Part shown: in pieces, positions 45,041-59,397 of the stretch | Layout of the letters: each line of letters begins with the position of its first letter | Numbering within the stretch: position 1 is the first letter of the stretch | Assembly: GCA_014904845.1 (NCBI GenBank) | Contig: MU119236.1 | Location: 3,758 to 67,757 of the forward strand | Length of the DNA stretch: 64,000 bases | Direction: 5' to 3' | Source of the DNA: Acephala macrosclerotiorum | Lineage: Eukaryota > Ascomycota > Leotiomycetes > Helotiales > Mollisiaceae | Translations under genes and position numbers: made by a program | The notes under the pieces: generated by a model | Told to the model about the DNA's origin: nothing | What the model saw: the letters and a program-made list of their open reading frames with translations, nothing else | The model's database searches: none

Positions 45041-47384
45041 TCAAGCAGGACTGACAGTCAAAATCGCAACCCCATACCCCGGCACACTAAACGTCCACCC
45101 ACCACTCGCACTCCCACTCACCGTCGCACTCGTCGGCGTCACCGTAACATCCAGCGGATAATTACTACTCGTCGCCCCACCTGTCAATGTCTGTAACCCC
45201 GCCGTTGCACTCACCCCGCTCGCGTTCGGAATCTTAACCGTAACATTCTGAGTCGTCGTCCCATAATTCGCCAACTTGATATAATATATTCCCGTCGTAG
45301 TAGAACTCGCTACCCAGAACAAAGGATTAAACGCCGTGTCAGAAGTTACCGGTAAGATCGTGTTCCCACGAGCGGTGGAGAACAGTTTTTGCACATAGTA
45401 AGATACAGAGCCGGTTAGGGAGCCAGGACGTGCGTCCAAGCCAACTAGATCGGGTGACCATTCTGCGACGTCGTAATGTTCTAGTAAAGGAGCGTAGGAC
45501 GCCATCTTTACCAAATCACTATTCCGCTCAAGACCAATCATATACACAGCTTCGGACACCGCTCCTTGCACCGTACTCCAGTATGTTGTGGCGCCAGAGT
45601 CGTCTGCCGTGTTGGCATATTCGCCGACAAAGATTCCGCTACCGTTGGTGCGAGGGTAGTTGTCGAATTCGTTGAAAAGGGAGATGAAGGCGTGCGGTTC
45701 TTCGTAGTGGTGGATGTCGGTCCAGACACCAGAGGGGAGGGGAGAGGGTAGACAGGAGGACGAAGTCGTGGAGGCGATAATTGTTATAGAGGGGTACGCG
45801 GCGTGGATGGCGTCGTAAAATTCTGTGAAGCGGGATGCGTAGGTGGAACAGCCGGAGGAGAGGTTGTCTTCGTTGCCGATCTCTAGCATGGTGACTGGAG
45901 GGAGTTAGTAAGAGATTGTCCATCGTAAGCAGGACATTTTGAAGAGCAAGGAGGAATTGAGGATTGGTAGAAAGTACTCACCGTTGTATGGAGCTGGATG
46001 ACCATATGAGGAGCGAAGAGCACCAAGTGTCGTGGATGTGCTTCCAAGTAGGAACTCAAGCTCGTTCAAAGCATCATTGACGTAGGGTGTCAGAGCAGTT
46101 CCAGACACGATTCCGCCTCCTAGTGAGAGACCTGACCAAATGGCGAGAACAGGCGCAAGTTTCATGTCTTCACACCATTGAAGGTATTCCATGAGACCTA
46201 ATGGGTAAGCAGTGGACTTTGGAGAGAAAGAGTTGGGAGACCTACCAAGAGCATCGGTGTTCGCGTATCCCCAATCACCCTGACGACCAGGTCTGTCTTC
46301 AACAGGACCAATCGTCTCATTCCACTTCCATCTATCTGCTGGAGAAGCACCTTCGCTAGCGAACTGTAAGCACATAACAATCACGCGGGCGTCAATGCTC
46401 ACAGATTATTCCCACCCGGAAACCTCAAAAACGACGGATTCATCGCCTCAAGAAAGTTCCCAACATCAAGCCGAATCCCATTATACCGCGCATGATACGT
46501 AACCGGAAAAAGCTGCGGCAACGCAAACCACAAACTTCCACCCGCAACCTTACTTCCATCAAAAGTCAACTGCCAAACATTATTCCCATCCGGACTCTGC
46601 GTACTAGCAAACGTCGTAGCAATATAAGTGAAATTCCCCGCCACACTCGTAATCGTCAGATTCTGACTCGCGTACACGGTCCCACTTGACGCTCCAACGA
46701 GTTCTAATGTGACGATTCCGGAGTAGGCGCCCTTTACCCAGAAATAGTTGGCGTAGGTGTCAAGGTTTACGGGGACTCCGTTGTAGCCTGCGTTGGAGAA
46801 TCCGACCTACATGACATATTTAAGTCAGTAAAGGGCTTACAGACAAGACTGGAGGGGATTCGGCAGGAAAATGCATCTTTTCATGAATTGCAGCAAGTAG
46901 GCCCATAAAGATTTCCGGAGGGGAAAGGATCGTTTAGGAGAAGTCGACTTACGTAGCCGGTGGTGCCGCTAGGCACAGAGACCTCTAAGGAAGAGGTGAT
47001 GGCACTGGTGAGAGGGGTGGAGGTGTCGCGAGTAATAGTCGTGCCGCCTACGGAGCCGTAGGGGGAGATGGTGGGGGATGTGCCTTGGAAACCGTTGTTT
47101 TTTAGGAGTTGGCCGTGGATTCCGCCATCGCCTGAGTTATTGATATCCTGGAGTCGGTGTTAGTGAGGTGAAGTGCAAGCGACTGTGAAGCCGAGGGGAG
47201 GTGAATTAGGGTGGTGAGAGGCGCGCGTGGAAGGGAGGCATACCTCAAACATCAACCCATAAAGAAGAGGACTGGATGCATTTCCACCAGTTGTAGAAAC
47301 AGTCAACGTAGTAGCATTCAAAAGACCAGAGAAGATGAGAGATGCTAGCCCAAGGCTGCGACAGAAATTCTCAAGGGAAAACAT
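45041..47384 (-). CDS. Secreted GH51 alpha-L-arabinofuranosidase
   Basis: Six exons, complement(45041..45894, 45982..46197, 46246..46355, 46403..46806, 46953..47147, 47244..47384), 639 residues, all phases consistent. The signal peptide (GLASLIFSGLLNA) is followed by LLYGLMFEDINNSGDGGIHGQ, the beta-sandwich, then MNPSFLRFPGGNNLEG, WGYANTDALG, LEIGNED with acid/base Glu364 and IFVGEYAN with nucleophile Glu447, and a C-terminal beta domain. These are the GH51 hallmarks, and the length matches fungal AbfA-type enzymes. It removes arabinose side chains from arabinan and arabinoxylan outside the cell, fitting a plant-associated or litter-degrading life. Confidence 0.95.
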
Positions 47385-48338
47385 ATTGGCAAATAACCGA
47401 GATCGAGCAATTTAAATTGCCTGGGTAAAGAGGAGAAACCCATCCATGGCTTTGGGAATACCTTATGCCTTTATAGCTGATAGAGGGGGACTAGAGTAGG
47501 ATTGGAAAGGTAGAGCTCCATGCCTCGGCGAACATCACTTGTGGAATTCACCTCCAAATTCTCCTTCCGCAACCGATCTCTGTCCGAGAGTGAGGGAGAC
47601 TAAAGGATGAACATAGCTCCGTCGCATATTGCATGTGGTTCCTGCATCATATTCCCCACACCTACCGGATCTCGCTACCTTTCAAGGGTTCCCAGGTACG
47701 ATGGAAGAACCACGAGGTCATCCAAATGGAGCGGCTGATGACCCCAGAATGGAGCAGCTACAAAATAGGCCCGGCGGGGATCACCGGGGAAGATGAGCCT
47801 TAAGTCAGTATGTCGAGTATTAAGATCAAGGATTGGAGCGAATGCAAGAGATCTGCCGGCCTGGTCCCGCTTCCTAGTTTGGGATCAAATCCGGGGTTCC
47901 TCGTGATGTGTGAACAGTCAAGGTTTGGATTCACAACCGCTTGATTGCATTCTTTGTGGAGAAGCTGGCAATAGGGTGATGAGGTGGATAGGAGATGCAG
48001 ATTGCGAAGAAAAAACCAGATTATGCAAGGCAACTTGTTGTTGCTTTGACTTGAGTCGGGCTATTGTCTCCGTGGAGTGTGATTGGTGCATATGTACTTT
48101 CAGGCGCTACCAAAGACGGAGGCCTACCTGCAAACAAACACAAATTGATGACCAAACTTAAGTTTGACAATGAAAGTAGCGAACACCATGACGTGACGCG
48201 ATGTTAGGGTTGAGGAAGGACTTCCAACTGCGCGAATGTGACCAGAGAGCCACTGTATTAAAATTGTATATGCAGCGCGCGTTTTTCTACAATAGTTATA
48301 CAAAAAACACATAGACCACCATGCATCGTGTGGTTGCT
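47385..48338. other. Intergenic
   Basis: The promoter of the GH51 gene is expected at 47385-47900. No gene was recognised. Confidence 0.55.
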
Positions 48339-49401
48339 CTAACCTGCAACCAGAACCCAGAGTCTGTCATAGGTTAATCATGTGCCAAAATCAAAATGAT
48401 GTGAAAGGGGTGCTTACAAGAAGAAAATCATGAGAACACCGAACATCTTAGCAACCAGCCAGCGGTTCCCAGACACTCTCGACCAGTACTTTAGCAACTC
48501 CCGTTGGGCGCCTTGAACGTTGTCTACCACGTCCTCCGTGTTGGCGTCTATTCTTTGGATCATCTCACTCTGCTCTGAAACCATGGACGCCAATTGTCCG
48601 AAAATCCCCCCAAGTTCGTTGATCGTCCTTTCTATGGCCTCGATTGCCTCACCTCTTTGCTGAATGTATGTGTTCTGGGGTTGTGCTTCTTCCATCATCA
48701 AAAGCTGCTGGTCTCCAACAGGGTTTAATGATAAGGAGTCTTGACCCGGTCCAGGCGAGCCTCTTGCTGGCGTGCTGTATAACGGGGACGCGGATTGTGA
48801 TATCGAAGGCGCGACGTGTTGTGAGACGTGTGATACGAAGTTCTCTGTTCTCGCTCTTGAAGCTTGGATATTCTTCGTCCGGACTTCTAATACATCCTTG
48901 AAGTTGACAGATACATCCGTGAGCTTTCCTTGTAGTAGAAACACCACATTCTTGTTATGCTCTCCCTCTTGGTCGGCTTTAGGATGTTGGGCTCGGGTCA
49001 GGGCTTGTAGTGATCCAATTTGTGCGTTCAGCGCTGAGAGATCTTGTTTGATGATGGATGTGAGTTCGTTGATTTCGACGGGTCGATCATCAAATAGTGT
49101 TTTCCTCTTCGCAACTATACATCGTCAGTATTTGATGCATATGGACTCAAATGAAATTCCTACGCTGTGCTAGCTTTTCTAGTTTGCCCATGGTAGCTGA
49201 TATGCCTCTTCCAATATCTGCCGCCCTCCTGGCGAAGTCGGATCTCTTCGGTTTCGCATCTCCATTTGCTGCAGCCTTCTGTGAGTCGCTAAGCAGAGAT
49301 TGTCTTTGCGCGCCAACCTTCGAGGATGCTTGTCGTTTTTGTGCTTGGGCGAGGACTGAACGGAACTCATTCGTCCGGTCCTGGATCGAAGATACTGCCA
49401 T
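48339..49401 (-). CDS. SED5: Syntaxin 5 / Sed5 Golgi Qa-SNARE
   Basis: Three exons, complement(48339..48363, 48418..49114, 49164..49401), 319 residues. The N-terminal peptide SSIQDRTNEFRSVL is the Sly1-binding motif of Sed5. An Habc region follows (KRKTLFDDRPVEINELT, IKQDLSALNAQIGSLQ), a Ser/Pro linker, the SNARE motif (EAIEAIERTINELGGIFGQL, with the zero-layer Gln in MVSEQSEMIQRI) and a C-terminal anchor (AKMFGVLMIFFLLWVLVAG) that spans the last intron, whose final exon is 25 nt. It mediates ER-to-Golgi and intra-Golgi fusion. Intact. Confidence 0.95.
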
Positions 49402-50399
49402 CGCGATAGATAGCGCAAGACTGGATCGTCGTTATCGAAGTCAGCGCGGTGGGATGGCCTTGCTGAGGTTGTTGAGCGCGTGGGGCGCACGTCGTACTCC
49501 TAGTTCGCCTTATGGTTCAACCTTCCGGAGGCTCGGATCGAAGTCGTATTATTATTATTACAGTGGCTGGGTCAATGAAATTGCGAAGGAATGTGTGAAT
49601 GCAATCTCTTATTAGGAAGTGTAAAGCCGAGGCGAAGAGAAAGAGAAGAACGCGGAAAGTTGCAGTGGAAAACGGAGTCGCGACGTTAGGACAGCTGGTG
49701 TTTCGATTTGCACTGCTGTCGATCACCGATACATGTTGTAGCCTTGAATAGAAGGCGTCAGTTCAGGCTTCAGCCCTAATTTTAGTGGAAAGCTTGAGCC
49801 AATCTGGAGTAGTGGAAGAAGGATGTGGCGATAGCCAATCAACAGATGCATACCAAGGTGGCGCAGCAAGAATGATGCTAAGACGGCTGATCTTGGACAG
49901 GGTTCTGCAGTTAACCAGCGACAAGACTTTGATTGTTTGGAGCAGCTCGGGACAAGCAACTCATCATCATTCTCCCACAGCCAACGGTTCTTTCGTCCGA
50001 GTGCAGCATCTACAGCTTCATCTGATCTTTCTCTTAATCCTAATTATTACCCTTCGTTGCCTGTATCGTCAGCCATCGTGTATGCGCGGGTGTGGACAGA
50101 GATTCCACTGAGCAGCCTGACGTTCGCTGGGCGGATCTTACTAGGACCATCGACACTCGTCAATACGCGCATTTTGCATTACTAGCCTTCATCAATCCCA
50201 TCACCAATGTACGCATGGGCACGGTGATGAATGTCTCGTAGCATACGGGTCATCGCAAACTGCCCATCATGGCGCCAACATTTCCTAATACCTTTGACCA
50301 AGGCTCGCCGATGTACGAGTCTCTCGCATCATTCCTTCGCATTGCTAATACATCATCAGGACCCCTCAATCTGCGTCTAGCATCTCGTACCAGACGAAT
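49402..50399. other. Divergent promoter region of SED5 and the large disordered-protein gene
   Basis: No independent gene was recognised. A GTATTATTATTATTA run lies at about 49544-49560, and the last 200 bp contains CATC-rich leader-like sequence. Confidence 0.6.
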
Positions 50400-53300
50400 A
50401 TGAATCGACAAAAGACAAAGAAGTGGACACAAGCACCAGCGGTCAATTATGATGGAGATGATTGGGGTGATGATGATGAATACGGCGCTCCCCCTCCACC
50501 ATCGAAACCCACAGGATTTCGACAGCAAGGGCAAGGAATGCAAAGCTCTGCGAAGCCAGAGTCTCCAGCATATGACAGTTCGAAGAAATATGGCGAGCTT
50601 CCGCCTCTGCCAGGAGCAAACGATCCTCGGGGACGGAGCAACTCCTTCGATGCCGACGATGAAAAGCGCAACTTTTCGAGCAGCACCATGAGACAACCAT
50701 CACCATCAATGACGACGCCTACATCTAGTGCTCCTGCCACAAGATTCTCGCAAATTACTGGTGTACCGTCTTCTCGAAACCCAAGCGGCCCTCCAGCTCT
50801 CCAGATACAGACACAACAGCCTCAACCCCAGACAGGACTTCGAAAGGCAAGCCAAATGGTTTCTCCAGTTTCTGGGTCTCCTTATCCTGATGTTCTGCAG
50901 TCAGGGAGAGTCAATACTGCTGAAAGTTCCGTTGTATCTCCCGCATCCGTAGCGCCTTCATCTGCTAGTGACTTCCAAGCTCGACAGGATTTCTCTCCAT
51001 CTGCCGTTCCCCAACCACTAACAACTCGGGCTTCGCCTGCTCCTCAACCAGTCACGGACTCGCCGTCCACGAGATTCCCGGCACGAAAGAGCAGCTTAAG
51101 TCAGGTTGCGGGGCCGCCATTGTCCGACATTACGAGGCCATCTCCGGCAGACTCTACATCTAGGCCCTGGGTTTCTGGGCCTCGATCGGCTTCGCCTGGA
51201 GCTTCCGCAAGATCACCTAACACCCCTACAGGCAAGGCCCTTCCCTTCATTAGACCAGCAGAAATTTACAAACGCGCTGAAGAGGAGCGACGTCAATCTA
51301 TCGAGTCTGGAAGTCGGCCAAGCATCGACTCTGCTACTGGTGCTAGAGCAAGCGATAGATCCGATTCTCCTATTGTCATCAATTTGAAAGAGAAGTCAAG
51401 TTCGGACAGTCTGGGTGCCAGTGGGAGACGTCGTACAAGTTTTGAGGGCGATGATGGTTCGGAGTCGGGGCGTCGTTTGATGCCAATGCTAGAGCCCGTG
51501 AGAGAGAGGAAGAGCGAGTATGGCTTTGAAGGTATCAATGTCAACGAACAAGCTCCGCGAGCTGGATCTACGGGATTTACACACCCGGAAGAGTCGAGGG
51601 CGTCAGCTATCGCGCATGAAGTCGATGAAGAAGAGGCACAAAAAATATCTATAAGCCCGAAACTACCGGACTTGAACCGCATATCCGGCTTCGGGGTGGA
51701 CTTGTTCTCTCAGCCAAAGGATGAGGCTTCAGAGCTTCCCGGCGCCAAACAGATAGAGACTACCCCGACGGCTTCAACAGCAACACTTTCCCCGGTTGAT
51801 GAGGATTTAAAGCTCCATAGTCAGCCGTCATTTGGTTTCCGGTCCATTGTTAACCAGGCATTTGACAGGTCAAATGACACTTCAGTTCCACCAACACCTG
51901 TGTCAAATACTGGTAGTGGCCCCAAGAGGACCGATAGTGAAAGTACTGGTACGACAGGAATTAGTCCAATTATGAGTAGGGTTCCTAGTGCAGCTGCTCA
52001 TGCTTCCCGCAATCACGATGTATCAAACTCCTCGATACTCGAGGTCGTCAACGAGCCCGATTCACCAGAACTTGTGACTGAAAGAGAGGCCGAAGACACG
52101 CAGCGTGGTCGGGAAGTACCAGGATTCAAGCCCGGCTATCGTCGTGATATCAGTACACCCCGAAGTGATAATAGTCCTGCACGTACACCAGATCTTGCGA
52201 AAACCAAGATCATCACCAGCGGACAGCACGCCATCATTTCAGAAGCATCCCCAGAAGATACTTCTCTGGAATCCGAGCCCTTACAACCTCCCCGACCAAT
52301 TGCAGAACGGGAAGGGAGCTTCAGGCCATCGTTGCCTGGTGGCTGGACCTCATATGCAACCACAGCTCAGAGCGAAACTGGTACCCAAGCTCCATCGTTG
52401 AGAGCACAAACTCCTGTTCGCGATGTATCACCCATCAAGAGTGCAGGTGGAGGAAGTGATTTGGATATCACCCCCACAACCACAAAACACTCCTTGCCCC
52501 AATCTGCCCTTGGTGCCGCTGTTGCTGGTGCAATTATTGCAGGCACGACCGGGACCGCTTTGGGTCCACACAGCCAAGATAATCCGATTAGTATTTCTCG
52601 CTCACCAAGTCGGAAACCTGTATCGGGCAGTAGTAATCCCCCCACACCCGATCCCTCTATGGCACCTGGTGGTAACCTTTATTCGACTTCAAACCTTGAT
52701 CCCAGACTATTACCGAAACTGGAACAAGCACCTCCTGAGACTCAATTACGTGCAGATGCCGTCCATAGAGACATCTCCACACAATCGAGCGCAGCTCCGA
52801 CTCCTCCACCAAAGGATAGCCCTGAAAATAATGTTAGTGACGACGATTCCGAATACTTCACGAAGGCGACTGTGCCATTAAAGTCACGCACCCCTGTTGG
52901 AGCAGAGGCTAGCGAAGCATTACTGCCTCCTTCGAGGCCTCAAATGCTTCCAGCACTCAGTACAGACATCCATCCAAATGATGAGGAGAACGACAAACTC
53001 CGAAAGGAAATCGTGAAAAGCCTCAGTTCAAGGCCATCTGAAGCAACTGCTCTGAATGACAGTATGCTTTCTGACGAATACGACGAGAGTAGTTACCCAA
53101 AGCAAGGCCACGAAAGTACTTACCTGCCTCGGGAGTACGACAACTATTGGGCGTCTACCTCAGATGACCAGGAAGGTGCTGACTCATTTCCTCCACCCGT
53201 TCCAGAGCATATTGCGAGGGCAGAAGCTACTGAGCCTGCAATGTCAACGAGCCAGGACCGAGATGAAGTCGATTCGCCTGTCATTGCACCTTTGAGCCCT

Positions 53301-56300
53301 CGGCGACCTGAACAGCTTGAGCAGCCGTCTCTAGAAGCCCCTCAACCACCGATTCAGAGTCGCTTTTCGTGGGAAGGAAGTGGCGAAAATGTCAACGTAG
53401 CTATACCAAATGATCAAGTTTCGGAAGTCAGCGCTGTAAGCACTCCGGTTTACGCCCCCCAGGCAACGGAGGAGGCTACTGTTGCTCCAACTGTTGCTTT
53501 ATCCGATGCCCAGTCCACAGCTCGAGAACAGGCCAGTCCAATTGAGCCTCCAGTGCAAACGCAAGCCACTCCTACGAATCGCGACTCAGAGGAATTCAAC
53601 AAAAAATACCTACTTGCAGCTAGTGGTGCGGCTGCTGTAGGCGCTGCTGCTGCTGCTACCACGTATGCATACACTCCTCAGGACAGCAGTGAACGTAGAC
53701 TGTCTCTCGCCGAAGAAAAGGACCCGCGAGTTTCTTCACACCCTGTGTCTCCAACGTCCCCTGAAGATGAACACCCATCTCGGCAAGCACAACCTTATTT
53801 CACCCCATCTCCGAACCAAAACTCTCCGGTTCCTGCTCCAAGCACCGTCTCTCCTGTTGCATCACCTGTAATTCAGCAGCCATCTACATTCCACACAATG
53901 CCGCCTCTGGGATTTAAAGAGATTGTTGGAATTGGCTCGACCCAACAGCGGATTCATACCTTCGATCTAACCAGAGAACGATTTGCGACAATGGATTCTG
54001 GTTTGAATGACTGGATGGCGCATCTCCAAGCTCTACACCCCGAGCATGCAGGCACTGGTCCTTCGTTCGGAGGCTCCAGAATTAGTGTTCCTAATGGAAC
54101 AGCACGATCCAAATTTGGCAAGCTTACTGGTGGTGGCGACAAAGGCGGCGGCGGTAGTGGTGGTGTTGCACCTCCTCTACAGCAACCATACTTTCAACAT
54201 TACCTTAACGCAAGCTCGCCAACAACGCCTTCCACACCAGTACCCCGTCCCGGTTCAGGCACTGCTTCCAGCATGGCGTTTGGCTCTCAACAGGGCTTCT
54301 CTTCTAATAGTGGCAAAATCACCACACATCAGGTTCAAGCAAAGGGGAAAGAGCTTCTTCATTCGGCCGGTATCTTCGGCGGCAAGGCGGGCAAGGCTGG
54401 CAAGGGCTTACTTGCAAAGGGCAAGAATAAGTTTCGCGGTGGAGACAAGGTAGATTGACACATCTCCTTTTGAGCCGGAGCACAATTTGGCGAAGGGGCG
54501 TTCATCTGATTTATCAAGTACTTGCATTTTCGAGACTAATCAGCGTGGATGTTTTCATTTTCTTTTCAGATGGCTACCTGCTTAGCAGGTCGTGTACGAC
54601 TAGGGGAAATTGCAGCCTTTCCACTGTTCTCTCCTTGCTACCATGATACATGTATCTGCCTTTGATTGCATACGTTACTAAGTTTTATGTCCATATAGAC
54701 AAGCCCAGATCCCAAGCCTAAGAATGAGCGCCCGAAGGAGGACCGCCGAACCTCTTGGGGTCTTCCCCTCAACCTAACTCGCTCTCCTGGAAAGCCTGAC
54801 CAGTCGGCACGCCAGTCAACAGAGTTCAGTCCCCAGTCCCAACGCCCACGAGCAGCAACCAACACATCAAACCGAAGTTTTACCGCCCCACAGCTTCCAG
54901 ATATACCTACAGGTGATTCGCTTGGTATCGTGAGTGGGGCTTTGGCATCTTCTAACGGCACACCAGGACAGGAACATCAAGGACCTGCTACCATCAGACA
55001 GGTCCAAGAGCCAACACCCACACTAGAAGAGTCTGAGGCTCGGGATTCTTTGAGGCCACCTGCCCCAATTGGAAAGTATCAACCAAGCTGGGATCCTTAC
55101 AACGCCACGCCTATTGCTGAGGAGGAGGTACTCCAATATGAAGACCGGCCAACAGAGCGTCAAGAGCGTCAATTTTCTTCCAATGTGGCTAACCGACAAG
55201 GTTCACTAGCAGTGCCCCCTGGTATAGTATCGGGAAGCGAGAGATCGAACAGCGATGACTCTCACTTCTATAGTGCACAAGAGGAGTCATCTGACATCCC
55301 TAATGATTGGGTAATGGTGGCTCCTCCAAACCAAAAGACGAAGGATGCTCCTGCTCAACAGCCAGCACAGAACCTCATTCCAGAACCGAACGTCGAACCT
55401 GATACGAGGAAGAGCTCGGAAACTCCAGTCACGAGCATTCTGAACCGTCCGCGTGGAAGCAGTTATGAAATCCCGTCTCCCCCTACCTCTGCGAAAGGCC
55501 CAGCACCTAGAGCTGCTGAGCCTCCTTTCGTCGCACCTGCACCTGTGCAGCAGCTCACTCCACCTTCGAAGCCTGTTCAGGCCGAGCTAGAGAAGCAAAG
55601 TGGAGCTTCCTCGTTCTTACCGCCGATTCGAAGAACATCAACCTTCGGTCTCGGATTCGGTTCTCGTCATGCTAGACCAAGATTTCCTATCGAGGATGAT
55701 GAGGAACATGGCGTTCGAGACAATGCAGCCAGGCCTGTGGGCATGATATCAACACCCCCAACGCAGGCTGAAGATATTAGAGCACCACCACAACAACCAA
55801 GCTCTTCCCTCCTCCAAGGCGGAGGAATCAGAATGGTTGATGATTATGTGTCTCCTCCTCCGGGGCCTCCTCCTGGGTGGCAACCTCCGGCTTCACGACA
55901 AGCTCCTTCTCCATCTTCACAACCATCGCAAGGCGCGCGACCACTCTCGTTTGTGCAGTCGGGAGAAATTTTGAACACGCCACGTAGATCGAACACACAA
56001 CAAATGGTAGCGAACGACCCCGTCAAACTAGAACCTCCAAGGTACCAAGAGCCAACGCAAACTCGAGAACAGCCCCTAAGAGAGCAGCCACCAAGAGACC
56101 CCCGACCAGTGATGAACTTGCCACAAGCTGCTCCCCCGCAAGACAGCTCACCTAGACCCCTACTGGTGCAAGCTGGTTCTTCGAATTATAGTCAACAATC
56201 TGCCACCGGCCAGCGTCCAACATTCTCACCTCAGGTTCCACAGCAGCAAGCATTTGCCACTAGGATACCAGAAGCCGCGCAACGCCCTGAGCAAAATCAG

Positions 56301-59300
56301 CGCGCAATGCCGCCTCCGCAACACTCACGGCTACCACCCATCGTGACTTCTAGAGCTTCGGACGTCCTTCAGCGCCCAGAATTCAGAGAATCACAGGTCG
56401 AATGGAGGCCAAATAGACCAAAGGCAGTGGAGCAACCTCCTCTTGTGGTCTCACCAACTGTGTGGAAAGAGATGGACATGCCACCGCCAAGACAGTCAAA
56501 CTCGTGGGAGCCTCAACAACGTCCGCGAGGCTACTCGGGATCAAGTCAAGATTATCCACAACGTCCCGATGGTCAGTACAATGAACGCGCTGGATGGGCT
56601 GGACCACCTGGCCAAAATCCCTATCCACAACCTCCGTCTTCAGCACAAAGATATCCTGAGCTTTTCAGACCTGGACAGCCAGGACCACCTGGGCCACCAG
56701 GGCCTGATGGACCGCGGGAGAATGTTGATCTACCGGATCACTACTATCAAGCACCCCTAGCTGGTCCCAACGCTTTCTTGCCAAGACATCAGGCGAACGA
56801 GTATCAGATTCCAGGTGTCGGACCACCTCCAGAAGATCCACGATTTGCGGGATCGTCGAAGCGAAATTCCGGGTTCTTCAAGGAGATTGGAGGCAAGTTA
56901 TCTCGCGCTTCTTCCAGGGACAGACGTAATTCGGAATCTCGCGATCGTGACGGTGCCGCCCTATCACCAGATAGACCATTTGAGTCGCAAGGAAATGAAT
57001 ACGCAGAATCCAGCGTTGCTTCAGAAGGCGAGCAAGAACAAAGGAAACGTCGCTCAAGCTTCTTTGGTCACCTTACCCACAATTCTACATCTGGTTTGGG
57101 TCCACCACAAAGTCGGGAAAGTGTCATTGCGCACAACTCTGCTTCGAGAACCGATCTTCTGAATTCTCCTCAGTCTTCTCCTACCCGCCAGGACAGGAAG
57201 CGATCATTCTTCGGAGGCGGTTCGAAGGATCCTAAGGGGAAGCCAAGCAAGCTTGTCAGATCTTCTACTGGTTCCAACACTGGATCGATGGATCCTCCTG
57301 GGAAGAAGCATAACAGATTTTCAGGTTTGAGCAGCATGTTTGGCAAAACCAGCCCGTCAGCAGGCAGATCCGTTCAAGGCAGGCCACAAGCCACCAGAGA
57401 ACTGTCGTACAATGAACGACAACCTATCGAGTCGCCTCAACTTGGTGCGCAGAGGCCTGCCATGAATACTCCACCTCTGAGCCAGGGCCGGGCTCCCAGC
57501 CAGACCCGTCAAGTACTCCATAAGCTGACATCAAGCTCCTCACCACGAACATCTCCGCGACCTGACAACAAGACGCGTCGATCCTCTGGAGGATTGCTTG
57601 GTGGGCTGATGGGTGGTAAGACTAAGAAACAAGATAGAGGCAGCGATGATTCGCGGTCACAGGGAAGCAGCCAAACACTACGAGGCCCGAGGACACTCCC
57701 TGCTGCTCAGACATACACCGACCTGCAAGAGCAACAACCGATGGCTCCTCCACCTCAACAACGCGAGATTCCCTTCCAAGACCCTTCCCTTCGAGTTGCA
57801 GACCGAGGTCGCCAGGCTGGTCGCAGCCTTGAGCCTCAGTATGACAATGTCCCAATTCCTGGCGGCTACTCTCTCGTCCGAGGTCAAGGTGCACAGGCAG
57901 TACCAACACAGTACGATCCTCGTGGCTTGAGTCAGATGCAGCAACCCGATACCCGTTTTACACAGAGAGCTCCAAATGGACAATACTTCCCCAATGGAGC
58001 TTCTATGCAAGGACCACCTCAGCAAAATGATGGACGATATGGCCCAGGACCTCGACCACAGCAACCGCCGCAATTGCAAGACCCTCGCCAAAAGCAACAA
58101 CCGAAGCTAAATCTTTCCGCGATCGAGACATATGAGACCTTTGCAGTTCGCACGGCGCCCCGTCGCTTGAGCCGAGAAGACCTACTTGCGCGTTCCCCAC
58201 CAAAGTCACTAGAAGGCCAACAAAGACCATACCAACTCTCACTACCCGGTGGTGATGAGGAAGAGCGACCCATCCCTCTCGAGAAAGATCGCATATCGCC
58301 CCCCACGAACCAAACTCCAGTGCAACAGCGACCACAACACGATGCAATTCAGCGCCTCCAACAACCAGTCCTCCGTCACCCCGAATCGCCGGCTGGCTAT
58401 CCCCTCCCAGAAGACACAGTATTCTCCCCGGTCGACCCCCGCGCAAACGACATCCCACCCCCACCACCACCGCAATGGCCGGGAACGGGACGCATGGGCT
58501 CCCAAGGCTCAAACACCTCGCTACAACATGGCCGCCAACTCTCATTGACAACCATGGACGGTGATCTTGATCGCTCTAATACTCGTCGAACAGCAGTTTC
58601 AGCCGTATCAGGCCTCTCAGGCCTCTCAGGCTCGCGTCCTCAAAGCGGGGGTTTGAATGTTCCAGATCGCCAGATTAGTGATGCCACGGAGAGAGATGGT
58701 GGAAGAGGAGGGAGAGGGGTGGTGAGTCCTAGTCCGAGTCCGCCGAGTCCGATGCCGGGGACACCAGAAAGGACTGTATCGCCTGATCCTCGCGATCATG
58801 CCGTACTGCCAGCTCAGGCCCAGCATCGACAGCCTGTCGGTGATATCAGGAACACAGAAGTTATGCTCAGCAGAAGAAGTCGCGAAGATCTCTACGACGC
58901 CTCTCCCCGCCTCCCCAAACAAATCAACCGTCTCCCTAAAGAGATGAACATGTCTTCCCCCCCTCCTCCCGCCATCAGCAACGGAAATGGGCACGCCCAC
59001 GCGAACATCTCACCACCAACAACCACCCGTGGATCTCTCCAACCCCTAGGAAAGGAAAACATGAACGTAAATCGAAGCGCGAGCGCGGCTGTCAATCCGA
59101 CGGCGCCGAGCATGGCGGAGGGAAATGTGATGAGAGCAGCGAGCAGTTCGCAAGCCGGACTGGGTGGCCATACAGAAGAGAAGATTCTGTATCAGGATAG
59201 GACGGCTGGACGGGCGGAACTTCCAAGCACGAATGAGGATGATGGAGAGCCGGAGATGGTTGCTACCAGCTATCCGGGGATGGAGTGGTGAGCTTTTCTT

Positions 59301-59397
59301 TCCTTTCTGGTGGTTGGGGAGTGAGTTTGATGAAAATGTGCTAATGGGAAATAGGAATCCGTATGCGGCTGGGGCTTGGGATGATGGATTCGATTAA
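50400..59397 (+). CDS. Very large intrinsically disordered fungal protein
   Basis: Model join(50400..54449,54699..59287,59355..59397), 2893 residues. Phase is kept at both introns: 249 bp (GTAGAT donor, TACTAAG branch, ATAG) and 67 bp. It starts MNRQKTKKW and has a WGDDDEYG acidic-aromatic patch. The bulk is Ser/Pro/Gln-rich. One conserved fold-like island lies near residues 1170-1215 (GFKEIVGIGSTQQRIHTFDL, then TRERFATMDSGLNDWM), seen in other ascomycete proteins of this type. Gly/Lys-rich repeats occur around 1330 (GKAGKAGKGLLAKGK), a collagen-like GQPGPPGPPGPDGP near 2010, and RRSSFFGHL-type basic phospho-site motifs beyond. The C-terminus is EWNPYAAGAWDDGFD. It could be a scaffold of the cell cortex, but this is inference. 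The 249-bp intron is long for the genome; two adjacent genes remain possible. Confidence 0.85.
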
